Source: Cepaea nemoralis
Lineage: Eukaryota > Mollusca > Gastropoda > Stylommatophora > Helicidae
Reading direction: 5' to 3'
Length of the DNA: 64,000 nucleotides
NCBI GenBank assembly: GCA_014155875.1
Contig: JACEFZ010014485.1
Coordinates: 266,501 to 330,500, forward strand
Shown: positions 1 through 13,432 of the stretch, piece by piece
Layout of the letters: each line of letters opens with the position of its first letter
Position numbering within the stretch: position 1 is the first letter of the stretch
Translations under genes and position numbers: made by a program
Notes under the pieces: model-generated
Databases searched by the model: none
What the model was told of the DNA's origin: nothing
Seen by the model: the letters and a program-made list of their open reading frames with translations, nothing else

Positions 1-1866
1 TGGTAATAGTCTGGAGAATTTAGTCATTTTTAGAGATGGTAATAGTCTAGAGAATTTAATCATTTTAGAGATGGTAATAGTCTAGAGAATTTAGTCATTT
101 TAGAGATGGTAATAGTCTGGAGAATTTAGTCATTTTTAGAGATGGTAATAGTCTAGAGAATTTAATCATTTTAGAGATGGTAATAGTCTAGAGAATTTAG
201 TCATTTTAGAGATGGTAATAGTCTAGAGAATTTAATCATTTTAGAGATGGTAATAGTCTAGAGAATTTAGTCATTTTAGAGATGGTAATAGTCTAGAGAA
301 TTTAGTCATTTTTAGAGATGGTAATAGTCTAGAGAATTTAGTCATTTTAGAGATGGTAATAGTCTGGAGAATTTAGTCATTTTAGAGATGGTAATAGTCT
401 AGAGAATTTAGTCATTTTTAGAGATGGTAATAGTCTAGAGAATTTAGTCATTTTTAGAGATGGTAATAGTCTAGAGAATTTAGTCATTTTAGAGATGGTA
501 ATAGTCTAGAGAATTTAGTCATTTTAGAGATGGTAATAGTCTGGAGAATTTAGTCATTTTTAGAGATGGTAATAGTCTAGAGAATTTAGTCATTTTAGAG
601 ATGGTAATAGTCTGGAGAATTTAGTCATTTTTAGAGATGGTAATAGTCTAGAGAATTTAATCATTTTAGAGATGGTAATAGTCTAGAGAATTTAATCATT
701 TGTAGAGATGGTAATAGTCTAGAGAATTTAGTCATTTTAGAGATGGTAATAGTCTAGAGAATTTAATCATTTTTAGAGATGGTAATAGTCTAGAGAATTT
801 AATCATTTGTAGAAATGGTAATAGTCTGGAGAATTTAGTCATTTTAGAGATGGTAATAGTCTAGAGAATTTAGTCATTTTTAGAGATGGTAATAGTCTAG
901 AGAATTTAGTCATTTTAGAGATGGTAATAGTCTAGAGAATTTAGTCATTTTAGAGATGGTAATAGTCTGGAGAATTTAGTCATTTTTAGAGATGGTAATA
1001 GTCTAGAGAATTTAATCATTTTAGAGATGGTAATAGTCTAGAGAATTTAGTCATTTTAGAGATGGTAATAGTCTGGAGAATTTAGTCATTTTTAGAGATG
1101 GTAATAGTCTAGAGAATTTAGTCATTTTAGAGATGGTAATAGTCTGGAGAATTTAGTCATTTTAGAGATGGTAATAGTCTAGAGAATTTAATCATTTTAG
1201 AGATGGTAATAGTCTAGAGAATTTAATCATTTGTAGAGATGGTAATAGTCTAGAGAATTTAGTCATTTTAGAGATGGTAATAGTCTAGAGAATTTAATCA
1301 TTTTTAGAGATGGTAATAGTCTAGAGAATTTAATCATTTGTAGAAATGGTAATAGTCTGGAGAATTTAGTCATTTTAGAGATGGTAATAGTCTAGAGAAT
1401 TTAATCATTTGTAGAGATGGTAATAGTCTAGAGAATTTAGTCATTTTAGAGATGGTAATAGTCTAGAGAATTTAATCATTTGTAGAGATGGTAATAGTCT
1501 AGAGAATTTAATCATTTGTAGAAATGGTAATAGTCTGGAGAATTTAATCATTTGTAGAGATGGTAATAGTCTAGAGAATTTAGTCATTTTAGAGATGGTA
1601 ATAGTCTAGAGAATTTAATCATTTGTAGAGATGGTAATAGTCTGGAGAATTTAGTCATTTTAGAGATGGTAATAGTCTAGAGAATTTAATCATTTGTAGA
1701 GATGGTAATAGTCTAGAGAATTTAGTCATTTTTAGAGATGGTAATAGTCTAGAGAATTTAATCATTTGTAGAAATGGTAATAGTCTAGAGAATTTAGTCA
1801 TTTTTAGAGATGCTAATAGTCTAGAGAATTTAGTCATTTGTAGAGATGATAAAAGTCTAGAGAATT
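1..1866. repeat. 35/36-bp minisatellite array
   Basis: About 52 head-to-tail copies of a 35-bp unit (core gtaatagtctagagaattta) run from the window edge. Units differ mainly at three places: ctagag/ctggag, ttaatc/ttagtc, and a T-run written as tttta, ttttta or ttgta. The order of variants at about 640-850 recurs at about 1170-1380, an offset of 531 bp, so the array has also grown by block duplication. It lies in the SCUBE intron upstream of the first EGF exon seen here. Open frames across it are a by-product of the repeat and are not genes. Confidence 0.97.
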
Positions 1867-2870
1867 TTCTTGGAAAGGCAGGCAGTGATGAAGACTACTG
1901 GTCACCTTACCTCATTATACCAACATGCAGTATATGTTAGTTGGTTGGAAGACCTGTGAATGATTGAATTCTTGAGTCTGATGCATTCAAGTTCAGGTCA
2001 CCTGTAGGGCTGCATCTATTGGAGACACTTTCCTCCAACCCGGTACCAAAGTGCCGTGGTAACTGTGTTGCTTTCCTTCCACTCTCCACACTCAGAAACC
2101 ACTGTGGTGGGCAGAACCGTTACTTGAACTTCATATTTACAGACAGACATGATGGTCCTTACAATGTTGGCCAGATTGGCCACCCAGTTTTTGGATAGGC
2201 CGCATATCAAGAATGCTACATGACCAGTGTAAATTGTGGTCTTGCAACCTCAGAGACCCATCTTGTATATATTTACATATGTACTTGATATATGACTAGC
2301 ACCTGGCCATCTTGATATACCTCTTCATAACACAAAGCCAGGGCTGAGTTTAGAGACCATGTGTTGCCCATGCAGTATGATCCCTCTCTCGGCCTGTCTA
2401 GTTTACTGCAGAAGAAAGGTAAAATCAATATGTCTGGAATAAGACAAGCTGCACAAGCTGCCGGATAAGCAAAGCAATGTTCTAACTGCCCGCTGCTTCG
2501 AAGCGTCCATCCTAGACCAGTTGCCAACCAAGGCATAGGGCCTGGCTTGAGGTTTAGTCTTTAGGTTGCATTTCCTTGCATCAGGATAAGGCTTATACTC
2601 TCCAAATTCTGCTCTTCTGCCGAAGCCATTGGCACAATGTGGGGTGTCAGGTTTAGTGAGCACCACCCAACATTCAGTGCTAACAGAAAGCAAGTAGTAC
2701 CATCTACTGTCATACAGTAGCTCAATCATATCTGACTGAGACCTGAATTGGACTAGATGTATAAGATGTATGTAAACATTAGCACAAACTATTCCTATGG
2801 CATTACCTGGCAATCATATGATTACCTCTACCTTTATTTTTGACTGCAAGTTTTACATCTTTCCTGGCAG
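1867..2870. other. intron stretch, no gene recognised
   Basis: This unique-looking intron sequence lies between the left minisatellite and the first EGF exon. Short open frames exist on the minus strand (for example 2403-2813), but they carry no domain I know and overlap each other. I saw no EGF-like cysteine pattern here. Confidence 0.6.
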
Positions 2871-2993
2871 ATATTGACGAATGTGAAGAAAACACCCATG
2901 GCTGCTCTCACATGTGTGTAAATTTAAAAGGAAGTTTTGAATGTGCATGCCCGATTGGATACAAAGTTGGTACAGATCATAAAACTTGTATAG
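2871..2993 (+). CDS. SCUBE: SCUBE exon: EGF-like domain 7
   Basis: This 123-nt exon, phase 1 at both ends, follows ttcctggcag and is followed by donor gtgtgtat. It encodes a cbEGF-type domain that starts DIDEC, then has CSHMC, GSFEC and KTC, six cysteines in all. The opening D-I-D-E is the calcium-binding signature. It matches the position of vertebrate SCUBE EGF7 because the next exon matches EGF8 closely. This is the most 5' SCUBE exon in the window. Confidence 0.93.
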
Positions 2994-4215
2994 GTGTGTA
3001 TAGTTTAGTAGTTTATTTTGTATACTTATTCTTTCTTTTTTTTTTTTTGGAGTAAAATGTCTGTCTCTCTGCTTACACACACATCTGTATGTTTGTTTAC
3101 CTGTTTTTCTGCCTGCCCACCTGTTTTGCCTGTTCACCTGTCTGCCAATTTCATTTGTCTGTCTGTCTGTTCACCTGTCTGCCTATTCACATTGTCTGTC
3201 TGCCTGTCCACCTGTCTGTCTGGTTATTCACCTGTCTGCCTATTCATCTTGTCTGCCTGCCTGTTCAACTGTCTGGCTGTTCACCTGTCTGCCTGCCTAC
3301 ATGTCTGTGTACATGTTCACCTGTCTGTCTGTATGTTCACCTGCCTGCCTATTCATCTGTATGTATGCATGTTTGCCTGTTTGTCTGTCTGTTCATCTAT
3401 TTGCCTGTAAACCTGTCTGACTACCTGTCCTTTTGTCTGCCTGTCAACAATTTTGTCTGCCTGTCCACTTCTCTGTCTGCCTATTCATCCATCTTTCTGT
3501 CCACTTGTCTGTCTGTTCACCTGTCTGCCTACCTGTTCACCTGTCTGCCTGTTCACCTGTCTGTCTTCCTGTCCATCTGTCTTTCTGTCTGTCCACCAGT
3601 CTGCCTGTCCATTGGTCTGCTGGACTGTTGACATGTCTGCTTGTCCACCTGTCTATTGACTATCAATATTTCCTTAACTATCTTACTACCTGGGGGGAGG
3701 GGGACAGACACCGATGACTACAGCACTCATACGCAAACAGGACAGGCTAAATATAACTAATGACAAGCCCAACAACTCTGTGACTACTCAAACTCTTTAT
3801 CAATTTTACAGCCAGTAAACACAGAGCCTTGAGGAGAGCTCTGATGCCTCGGGGGCCTGGCAGATTCTAGGCCCTATATCTGAGCCATTACACTGCTCCT
3901 ATTCACCGCCTGTGCACCAAATCTGCCTGCTATTCTGACTGCCTGGTACTCCGTTTTCTCGTCTATCTGTCTGTCTGGGTAATTGCCAAAGAAGAAGTAA
4001 GGAAAATTAGAATCTTCTTCTTCTTCAAATGTCTGGTCAGGAGGAGAACATCAAGAATCCTGGTTGTCTTATCCCTTTACCTTGTATTTCTCTTTCTTTC
4101 TCCCTCCCTCTGTCTCTATTTTTCTCTCTCTCTCCTCTCTTGTTCTCTCTCTCTCACTTTCTTTCTCTTTTCTCTCTTGCTATCTCTCTCTCTCATACAC
4201 GCACAGATATATATA

Positions 4216-4275
<60 letters not shown>

Positions 4276-7200
4276 ATATTATCCGTGGTTTCCGTTCTCT
4301 GTTTCAGGATATTGCTGTCAACATCAGCATCTTTCAGCTGTATGTTGATTCCTAGACTAGATTACGCTCATCAGCATGCCACGACTTTCTGAGCGACCGG
4401 CTCCATACTCTCATAAGTCACTGGCGCGACTCGAACCGCTTCCAATTCTCATGCGCTTACGTCAACCACGAGAGTATTTGAGGTTACAGAGAAAGCTGCT
4501 AACCCCTCGGCCAGGGAGACCGGCATATATATATATAATCAAGTGTCATCCGGCTAGCGTGGGCTTTCATGGCTCTCCACAGATCTCGGTCTTTGGTGTT
4601 CTGGATCAACTCTGCTGATGATATTCCTCCATGCCACCGTCTCAATCCATCCAGCATCATTTCTCTTGGTCTGCCTCTGCCTCTCTTCCCCTGGATCTTT
4701 TCAATTGTCACAACTTTCTCCAATGCTTCTTTTCTCATCGCATAACCGAAAAAAAAGCTGTTTGCCTCTTTCTTATTGTTGTATATAATGTTCTAGTTTC
4801 ATTAGTCTCTTTCAGGCAGTCATTGTTTGTTACCCTGGCAGTCCAAGGAATTTGCAACATTCGTCTCAGGAACCACATTTCTGTCACTTCCAATCTCTTC
4901 CTAATTTGTTCATATTCATTCTAAGATTCACGGCCATACAGCAAAACTGGTTCTATATAGCACTTCAACACTCTCTTTCTTACATTCAACGATAGTGACT
5001 TATTGCATAAGATATCTTCATTTTCTAAATACAGCCTTTGCTTGCCCTATTCTGCTCTTAATCTCTGTTGTGCATCTTCCATCATTCTTAGGTCATTATG
5101 TATTCTTCTTCTTCTTCTTCTTTGCGTTCATCCGGAGTGATTTTTTCAGATGTGATTGCGGTGTGTCTGGTTAGGCACCCTCGGGTCGAAACCCTCAGGC
5201 CAACACATCCGACTTTTAGCGTGCATTTTTGACCAGGTTAGCAATCCTGGGAGACTCTCACTTTTGTGGTACCGTCCACATCTCAGCTGGTCAAGTTGGA
5301 ACAGTCGAAGACTACACGGCCATCCCTCAAGTGAAGGCAGGGACAGTCCATAGCATTTTCCGCCATCCTGGGTGGCTTCCATAATTGCAGAGCCGGCACA
5401 TAACGCTCTGGTGCTGGGTTTACCGAGGGAATCGTCACGTCCTGCTCATGGCTGTTTTAATTCCTCACTTCAATATATTGGGCATTTCGCTCGCCCTGGG
5501 CCGTTCCTGCACAAACCAGTCAGCTCTGCCGTTGGTTTCCACTAAGCGAGTTTTCGGACATGTGCTTGTCCCTGTACCCATCAGAGCTGTTCCAGGCACG
5601 GCGGACATTCGGAAAACTACCTAGTCAGAGCTGTTCCGAACAAGAGCGGCATTCGGAAACTAGGTAGTCAGAGCTGTTCCTAGCACGAGAGACATTCGGA
5701 CGAGACATTTCACTCGGACGTAATTGCGTAGTGTCAATTTTTAGTTTGCCACCGTAGGACGACACTTCCGACTTCCGGCGGGGCATTTTTAATGAGGTTA
5801 ACCTTCCTCTGAATTCGAGGCACGTTAGACTGTTGTGATGTCGCCCACATCTCAGCTGGTCAAGATAGAACGACCAACGACATCGCAGTCGGCCCTCAAG
5901 GGAAGGCAGGGGCAGACAATGGGCAGTCCCTCGCTATCCAAGGAGGCTTCCATAATTGCAGAGCTGGCACATATTGCTCCGAGACTGGGCTCACCCGAGG
6001 AGTTGCCACGTCCTGCTCATGGCTGCTTTAGTTCCTCACTTCCATGTATTGGGCATCTCGCTTGCCACTGGTCGCTCAAGTGAGCTCCAGGGGCGGTCAG
6101 ACTGCGGGCGACATCCACTCGGTAAGCTTTTGCTTTTGACTTTGGACCACGCAATAGGTTCGCTCGCCGTGCGTTCCATTTCGCGTTATTGAGACGTTTC
6201 TCCACTTTTATCTACACTCTCTATGAGTTAGATACAGACAGCTTTTCGTAACCATTTCCTTCGACTGGGGCATTTTACTGACTTTTGTACTCGCTCACGA
6301 GGTAGGCTACATGTGCTGCCGGCTCAGCACCTTACCTTTCGTGCAGCAGTCAGTGAGAAACGGCCAGGCCATCTCATCCGGGAATCCAACATATCCCTCA
6401 GCTGAGAGCCTTCAAACAAGTGTCAGAACTGGGCATGTAGCTTGCTCAGTATCTCGATTCCAATTTTTCGGTAGGTGGATATCGGCCCGACTCTCAGATC
6501 CGAGGGTCTGTGGCTTAGAGGCGTTCAGCCTAAACCCTCGACAGAGAGCCTTAGAGTATTGTCCGAAACAAGAACTGCCTTCATGCACCTGATTTAAACT
6601 TTTGACTGCTATCCTCAGTCTCCTGCAGAGCAGCAGGTTGTGTCTCTCTTAGTCTGGTCCCTATCCCATACGCTGTCCGATATGTATTTTTCACCCATCG
6701 GCAAGCACATGGGGTCAACGGGACTCTCAAGCTCCCCCACCACGGCAAGGTGGAGACTTATCGGGGGAGATTTATGTATTCTATAAATGCCCCTAGATAT
6801 TTAAAACTGGAAGGTGGAGTACCTGTTTAGCTCCCCGATCAGGGTTACGTGAAGCCATTTGTGCAGGTGGTGGATGAAGTTGAAGAGCAACCGACAGATA
6901 GTTGCAGTTTATGGTCTCCAGCTTCAGGACGGTAGGCAGAGGATCTCTTTTTTTGGGAGACAATGGCTACAGTCATCGACAAGTATTAGTCACTGCTAGG
7001 AAGAAAGGCAATGGCAAACTACCTTCTTTACAGATGCCAAGAATATCATGTACTGCAGTCTTATTGATAATCAGAGAAACGGCGTAGATGGTTGCTCCAT
7101 AGTAACACGGAGCTGATCCACGACTCTGGTGATTGAGTGAGACGGCCGAACATGACCGCCCACGCTTACTGGCATGTCACATGATGGATGGATGGATTTA

Positions 7201-10200
7201 AAACTATCTACTCGGTGAAGAATTTTCCCTTCTATCTCTATTTCACATTTGCATGTTACCTTTTTCTTTGATATCACCATTGTTACTGTTTTCTTGATTC
7301 CTGGCTTCCCTTTGATCTCTTTCATTATTACTTCGCTATAGAGGGAGAAGAGTGGAAAAGAAGAAGTAACAAAGACATTTATGATTTGTTTAAGTCCCCG
7401 CTAATCACTGGTATCATGAAGGCTAATAGACTACAATGGCTGGGGCATATAGAAAGAATGGAAGATAATAGGGAAACAAAACTCGCTTACACTCAGGAAA
7501 TAAATGACCGTAGACCCCGAGGTAGACCAAGAAGGCGGTGGAGAGATAATATACATACAGACCTACAAGCACTTGGAATCAACGACTGGCAAGAGAAGGT
7601 CCACCAGAGAGACGAATGGAGACAGATTGTATTTGCAGCAAAGAACCTCAATGGCTCGGAATGCTGAAGAAGAAGAAGATAGAGGGAGAAGAGATCCGGT
7701 GACATAACATATCCCTGTCGTACTCCCAGCCATATTTGTCCATAATTCCCTTCTATATTTCCCATTTTAATTGCTGCTGTTTGGTTCCAGTAAATACTTT
7801 TTATTATTCTGAGATCTTTCCCATCAATGTTAATATCTTCCAACATTTTAATAATTTCATGTTTTACTTTATTAAATATATATATTATATATATATATAT
7901 ATATATGTAAAATTATTTTGTATTGTAGATGTTGATGAGTGCCTGTTAAATTCAACATGTGACCACACTTGTGTTAACTTACCTGGCTCATTCACATGTC
8001 AGTGCCAGTCAGGCTATCAGATGTATGGTATCACTCACTGTGCAGGTAGGACTTTCATGTTTATCTTTGAACTAGCTACAACAAAGAATTAATTAGGGAA
8101 ACTTCCTAACTGCAGAGCTATACAAATATCACAACATCTTTCTGGAGTATGACAGAAATGGATAACATGTACGCATGAATGTGCGCACGCACGCATGGAC
8201 GCACGCGCGCACACACACACACACACACCATGTAATGTATGCACAAATACTACACACTACCTTCACACTAACAGCACACTAATACCACACTAACACCACA
8301 CTACCACCACACTATCACCACACTATCACCACACTATCACCACACTACCACCACACTACCATCGCTCTACCACCACACTACCAAACACATAGAGAGCATA
8401 TGTTGGATTTCTCCCCCCATGACATATTGGTGTGGTGCAAAATGAACAGGTGGACAGATTGGTTGGGTCTGCACCCCTGGGTGGGGTATTGGTACATGAT
8501 AAGACAGACATGGTCAGCACTCTTTGGGATCGTGTGTATGGTGTAGAAGAACAGATAGACCATCACAGCCTGGAGAGAATGGTGCTGCAGGGAGTGACCA
8601 GAGATCTGGCTGACAAACAAAACTCAGAGAAAAGGCCAGATGGACACATAATCAGACTACTACTGATACCATTTGTATTGGGACTTTCTGATATTTATTA
8701 TTATATGTCTTTGTATCTTATTATCTGTCAAAACATTTAAGGGCCAGGTTCTATACTGGCCAAGACCTGCTAACACGTCCTAGTTGTGCATCCTGAGCAA
8801 CATGTTCCTTCAGGATCCTGGCTAATGTAGTAGGATCGCTGATTCTTCCGAAGTCGGAGAGTGTCTGCCTGCACGGCGAGGAACCACCAGTCTGCACACC
8901 AATAAGCCAGACATGGGACAACGGATACTCATGCAAACCGCAGTCCAATAAGACATCACACTAATGTTGGACAACAGGATGTCTTCATCCGACATACAGG
9001 ACTTCACGCAGGAGCTCACAGCCAGCGAACACAAGCAAGCAAGCAACAAAACATTTAGATTACTTATTTTGATTGCCCGAGAAACTTTCAGAATTATTCT
9101 GTAAAACTAGTCTCTGATACCTCAAGGGATTTTTTTTGCTTGTTTATTAATTGTCGATGATTCACTGCCATATGTCAGAACTGGTTCTATGTATTCCTAT
9201 TCTAACCTCTGATGACAAGTACTTATTGTGTAATATTCTCTTGATTTTATAAAATGCAATTTTTGCTTGTCCTATTCTGTACATTATCCTTGGTGATGTA
9301 TCTTCCATCTGATGTTATTCATGTGCCTAGATATGTGCCAGGTATGTGGCAAAGGGGTTATGAATGAAATTTGTAATCCCACATACTACATTCAAAACAC
9401 AACTGCGGGAAATTTGGCGTGAGACCCCCTTGCATTGGTTTATATACAATGGTATGAGTGTCGGGCGTGCAGAAAGCAATGGCAGACTGAACATAATCTT
9501 GCCCAGGAATCACAAACAGCCAAAAAGATATTTGAATTCCTGCATTTGCTCCAAAATAATATCATTTACTTTAATTGTACATTTAGACTTCAGTCTTATT
9601 ATTCAAACTAAGGCCCGTTTTTATTCCCTTCTCTACAACCACTGAATCTATCATTTCCTGTAGCTCCTTCTGACTTGTTGCTATCAATATGGTTTCCTCA
9701 GTATAACTTAGTTTTTTTATATCATGACCCTTAGCCATGATCCATGACATACTTCTAATAGATCCCGTTATGTGCTGTCTGTATAATTAACATAAATGAA
9801 GGTACAGAGCATATGTTTGTTTGATACCCTTCATTGTGTACTCAAATGTTTGTTTGATACCCTTCATTGTGTACTCAAATGTTTGTTTGATACCCTTCAT
9901 TGTGTACTCAAATGTTTGTTTGATACCCTTCATTGTGTACTCAAATGTTTGTTTGATACCCTTCATTGTGTACTCAAATGTTTGTTTGATACCCTTCATT
10001 GTGTACTCAAATGTTTGTTTGATACCCTTCATTGTGTACTCAAATGTTCTTAAATCGTTGCTGATCTTTGTTGTGGATGTTATAATTGTTTTTGACTTTT
10101 GCAGATGTGAATGAATGTGCTGTGTACAACGGGGGCTGTGAGCACGTGTGTACAAACACTGCTGGTAGTTATGTCTGTTCTTGTCATGCAGGATTCAAAC

Positions 10201-13200
10201 TACACCCAAACAAAAATCACTGTATAGGTTCGTACATTTTCTTTAGCAGTTTCTTTCTGATTTATACATGATGGTTATGTGGCCAGGTGGTTATGAATGC
10301 AATTCGTATTCACGGATACCGTGTTCAAAACAAAGCCATGGGTGCTTTGGAAGCAGACTACCTCGCGTTGGTTTTCATACAATGGTATGACCACCAGTCG
10401 TTCAGAAAGCAATGGCAAATACTGAACGTAAAACTTGCCAAAAAATCATAAAACAGCCAAGATGAAATAAAGACTAGAAGAAATAAACTAGAGAACTTGG
10501 TGGCACCTGGCAAGATTGAGAGGAAAAGAACAAGGGGAAGACAGAGAAGTAAACACCTGGATGGCTTGGCCACATGGCATGGTCGAGACAAGAACACAGA
10601 GTTGATCCACGACTCTCATGATCGTGATGCTGTGGCATGGCAAAATTATGACAGCCCATAACATGGCACATGATGATGATGTGGAGGAGGACTTACCTAA
10701 CAACTACTGCAATTTCTAAGATGGATATTTAAAACATATCAGAGAATTGCATTAGAGAAATTAATAGCATTTTTATTTTCAAATTCGAGACAATGAGTTT
10801 TTAAATGTGAGGAAATTGTTTCGAAAGAAATTAATAGATTTATGTTTTTAAGATGAGAAACAGTGAGTTAAAAGTTGTCTGGATATTGCATCAAAACAAA
10901 TTAATAGAACTGCCTTTTCAGAATAGAGCCAATGAGAAATCAGTATTACTGTGAAGGTTGACTTGGCCGAATGGATAAAAGAGCGCTTGCTCTTAAACTT
11001 CTGGTGTGCTGATGCCGACGTAGCGAGCTCAACCCATACATTGGTCAGCTGGAGTAAAATATTGACTTCTCATCCTTGACTTTGGGACATAAATTACAAA
11101 CACCTCAGAAGTCTGAGTAAGTTCGCCTGATGGCGAGGGACACTGGCAATAGGGAAAGCTAGTCCACACACAAAAACCAGTCCTGTGCATTAGGAGCACG
11201 TGTATGGACTATGCTTGAGTTCAAGCTAAAGCAAAAAAAATGGTATGAGGGGGCTTCAAATGAAAACCTTACATGTTTTTAACTCTTTGAGCTGTCCAAA
11301 CAGGTTGGAATCACTTGAAGCTAGGGCTAGTGAGTACGGGGGATGTTGTACGCACTGAAAGTGGAGGTCTTCGATGGTTTCAACCGTTGGACTGGCAGTA
11401 TGGGGTACAGCAATTGTTATGATGCAAAAGAACACCTTTACTGCGAATTCCATGTTGTTTGAATTTGATTGTGGGTCGAAACTTCTTACTCGACTCATAC
11501 ACTTGCTGGACTGACAGGCATGCATCACCATACTTGACCATCATTTGCTGATGAATTGCTATAGGTTTCACACCTTCACTGATCACAAAGTGAATAATAG
11601 AACGCTGCTCCTCTTTGGTTCACATTAAAAGTGGGGCAGTCATTTTTAAGCTGTCTTTATGCCATCACTGTTTTCATCTGCACTGTGATGTCATGTGCTT
11701 AACCCTCTTGACATCCTTAACAACAATATTGACAGGTTACAAGACAATGGCATGGAATTGTAGTTTTTTTATCACCCTTTTTAAAATTTTCATTTGAAGC
11801 ACCTTTGTACTACTGTGTATCTCAGATGAGAGACATGAGTTAAAAGTTGTCTGGAAATTACACCGAAACAAATCAATATGCTCGTGTTTTTCAGATGCGA
11901 GACAATGTGTATCCCTAATTCAACAGCCCAAATCTGAGTTGTTGTGTATGAATGAAGGACAGCATCAGCAACACTGTACCATGACCTGCGAAAAGAAAGC
12001 CCAACTGACCAATAGGAGTGGTCTTTTAAATAGCTCTTCTGTGTCGACCAGGTGTGGACCAAACACAAATTACGAGTGGACTGACCTGGGGATGAGTGGC
12101 TTGCCTGATTGTACAGGTGGGTTGTCTCTTTCCTGGTCACATTATCATCATCATTGTAGCTAACATCATCATCACTACCATCACCACCACTACCACCATC
12201 ATCATTGTAGCTATCATTATTAGCTATCATTATCATTACTGACATCATCACTACCCTTATCATCTTTCATCAAAACATCACCATCACCATCATCACCTAT
12301 ATCATTGCTAAAGTTTTTACATATCCTTTACAGGACATAGCAGTCAATCCCAGCATGTTTTGGCTGTTTGTGATTCTTGGGCAATTTTACGTTCTGTAGT
12401 TTGCCATTGCTTTCTGAAGGACTGGCACCCATACCATTTTGTAAAAAAACCAACATAAGACGGCCTGCTGCCAAATCGCCCACAGCTTGTTTCAAATGTG
12501 GGTATGTGGGTTTACGAACTGTTCGTAACCCCTTCGCCACGGATATCATTGTAACCATCATCATTATCTCTACTGCTATCATTTCTCGTACTAAACAAGT
12601 CACTATAATGTTGGTCAGCTTCTAATAGCATTCTTGAAACATATTTCTTTGACTAATTCTTCCGTCCATGAAATTGCTACATTATTTCACTCACTTATTA
12701 TTATTATGATTAAATTAATTTCTTTTAAAGCAGTTACTTCGAAACAGTGTGGCTAGATTATTATTCTAAATCCTTCAGAGCCACACAATGGCTAATATGA
12801 GATAATATCTGCATGCGACATAAATCATGAACCAATAAACAATAACTATTTCTTTTGTTTTGGCTACAGAAGGCATCGCTGCACCTGGCTACAGCCGAAA
12901 AGCCAGACTAGTATTTATTGGAGATTTGTGTTCTACTGATAAACAAGATGTAGAAGATATGAAACAAAACTTGACACATATGTTTAATCGTAAGTACAAT
13001 TGTTTTTAGTTGTTGTTAAAGCTGTTGTTTTATAAAGTACAGAGCTACAGTGTTTAACATTTGGTTGTTAATAGCCAATAAGGCAAGTACAAGTAGATTG
13101 ATATATATTTTTGCTGGACATATCATCTGAAACGTCTTTTTTCACATCTTTGGTGCTGTGAGATACATAATTTAAAGATGTGATTGTATGTATGAACAAA

Positions 13201-13341
13201 TCTCTTCTCTATGTAGTGCTATTTTCAATATGTCAGAAAAAAATATGTTTATCATCTTCTCATCTTATTCCTTTTGTACCTTGTGGTGTTGAGGTGAAGC
13301 ATAAACAGCGGGAGAGTGCCCACTTATGGGCTTCATATATA

Positions 13342-13432
<91 letters not shown>

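Noticed and set aside
1..1866. CRISPR-like regular direct repeats
   Set aside because: Units are contiguous with no unique spacers, in a clearly eukaryotic intron.
3018..3717. Cysteine/leucine-rich protein of up to 180 codons
   Set aside because: It is a ctgtctgcctgt repeat read in frame; three overlapping frames show the same composition.
10955..11035. tRNA gene
   Set aside because: A-box-like head only, no convincing cloverleaf, and the same sequence with the same body recurs at 31970-32255, so it is a SINE.
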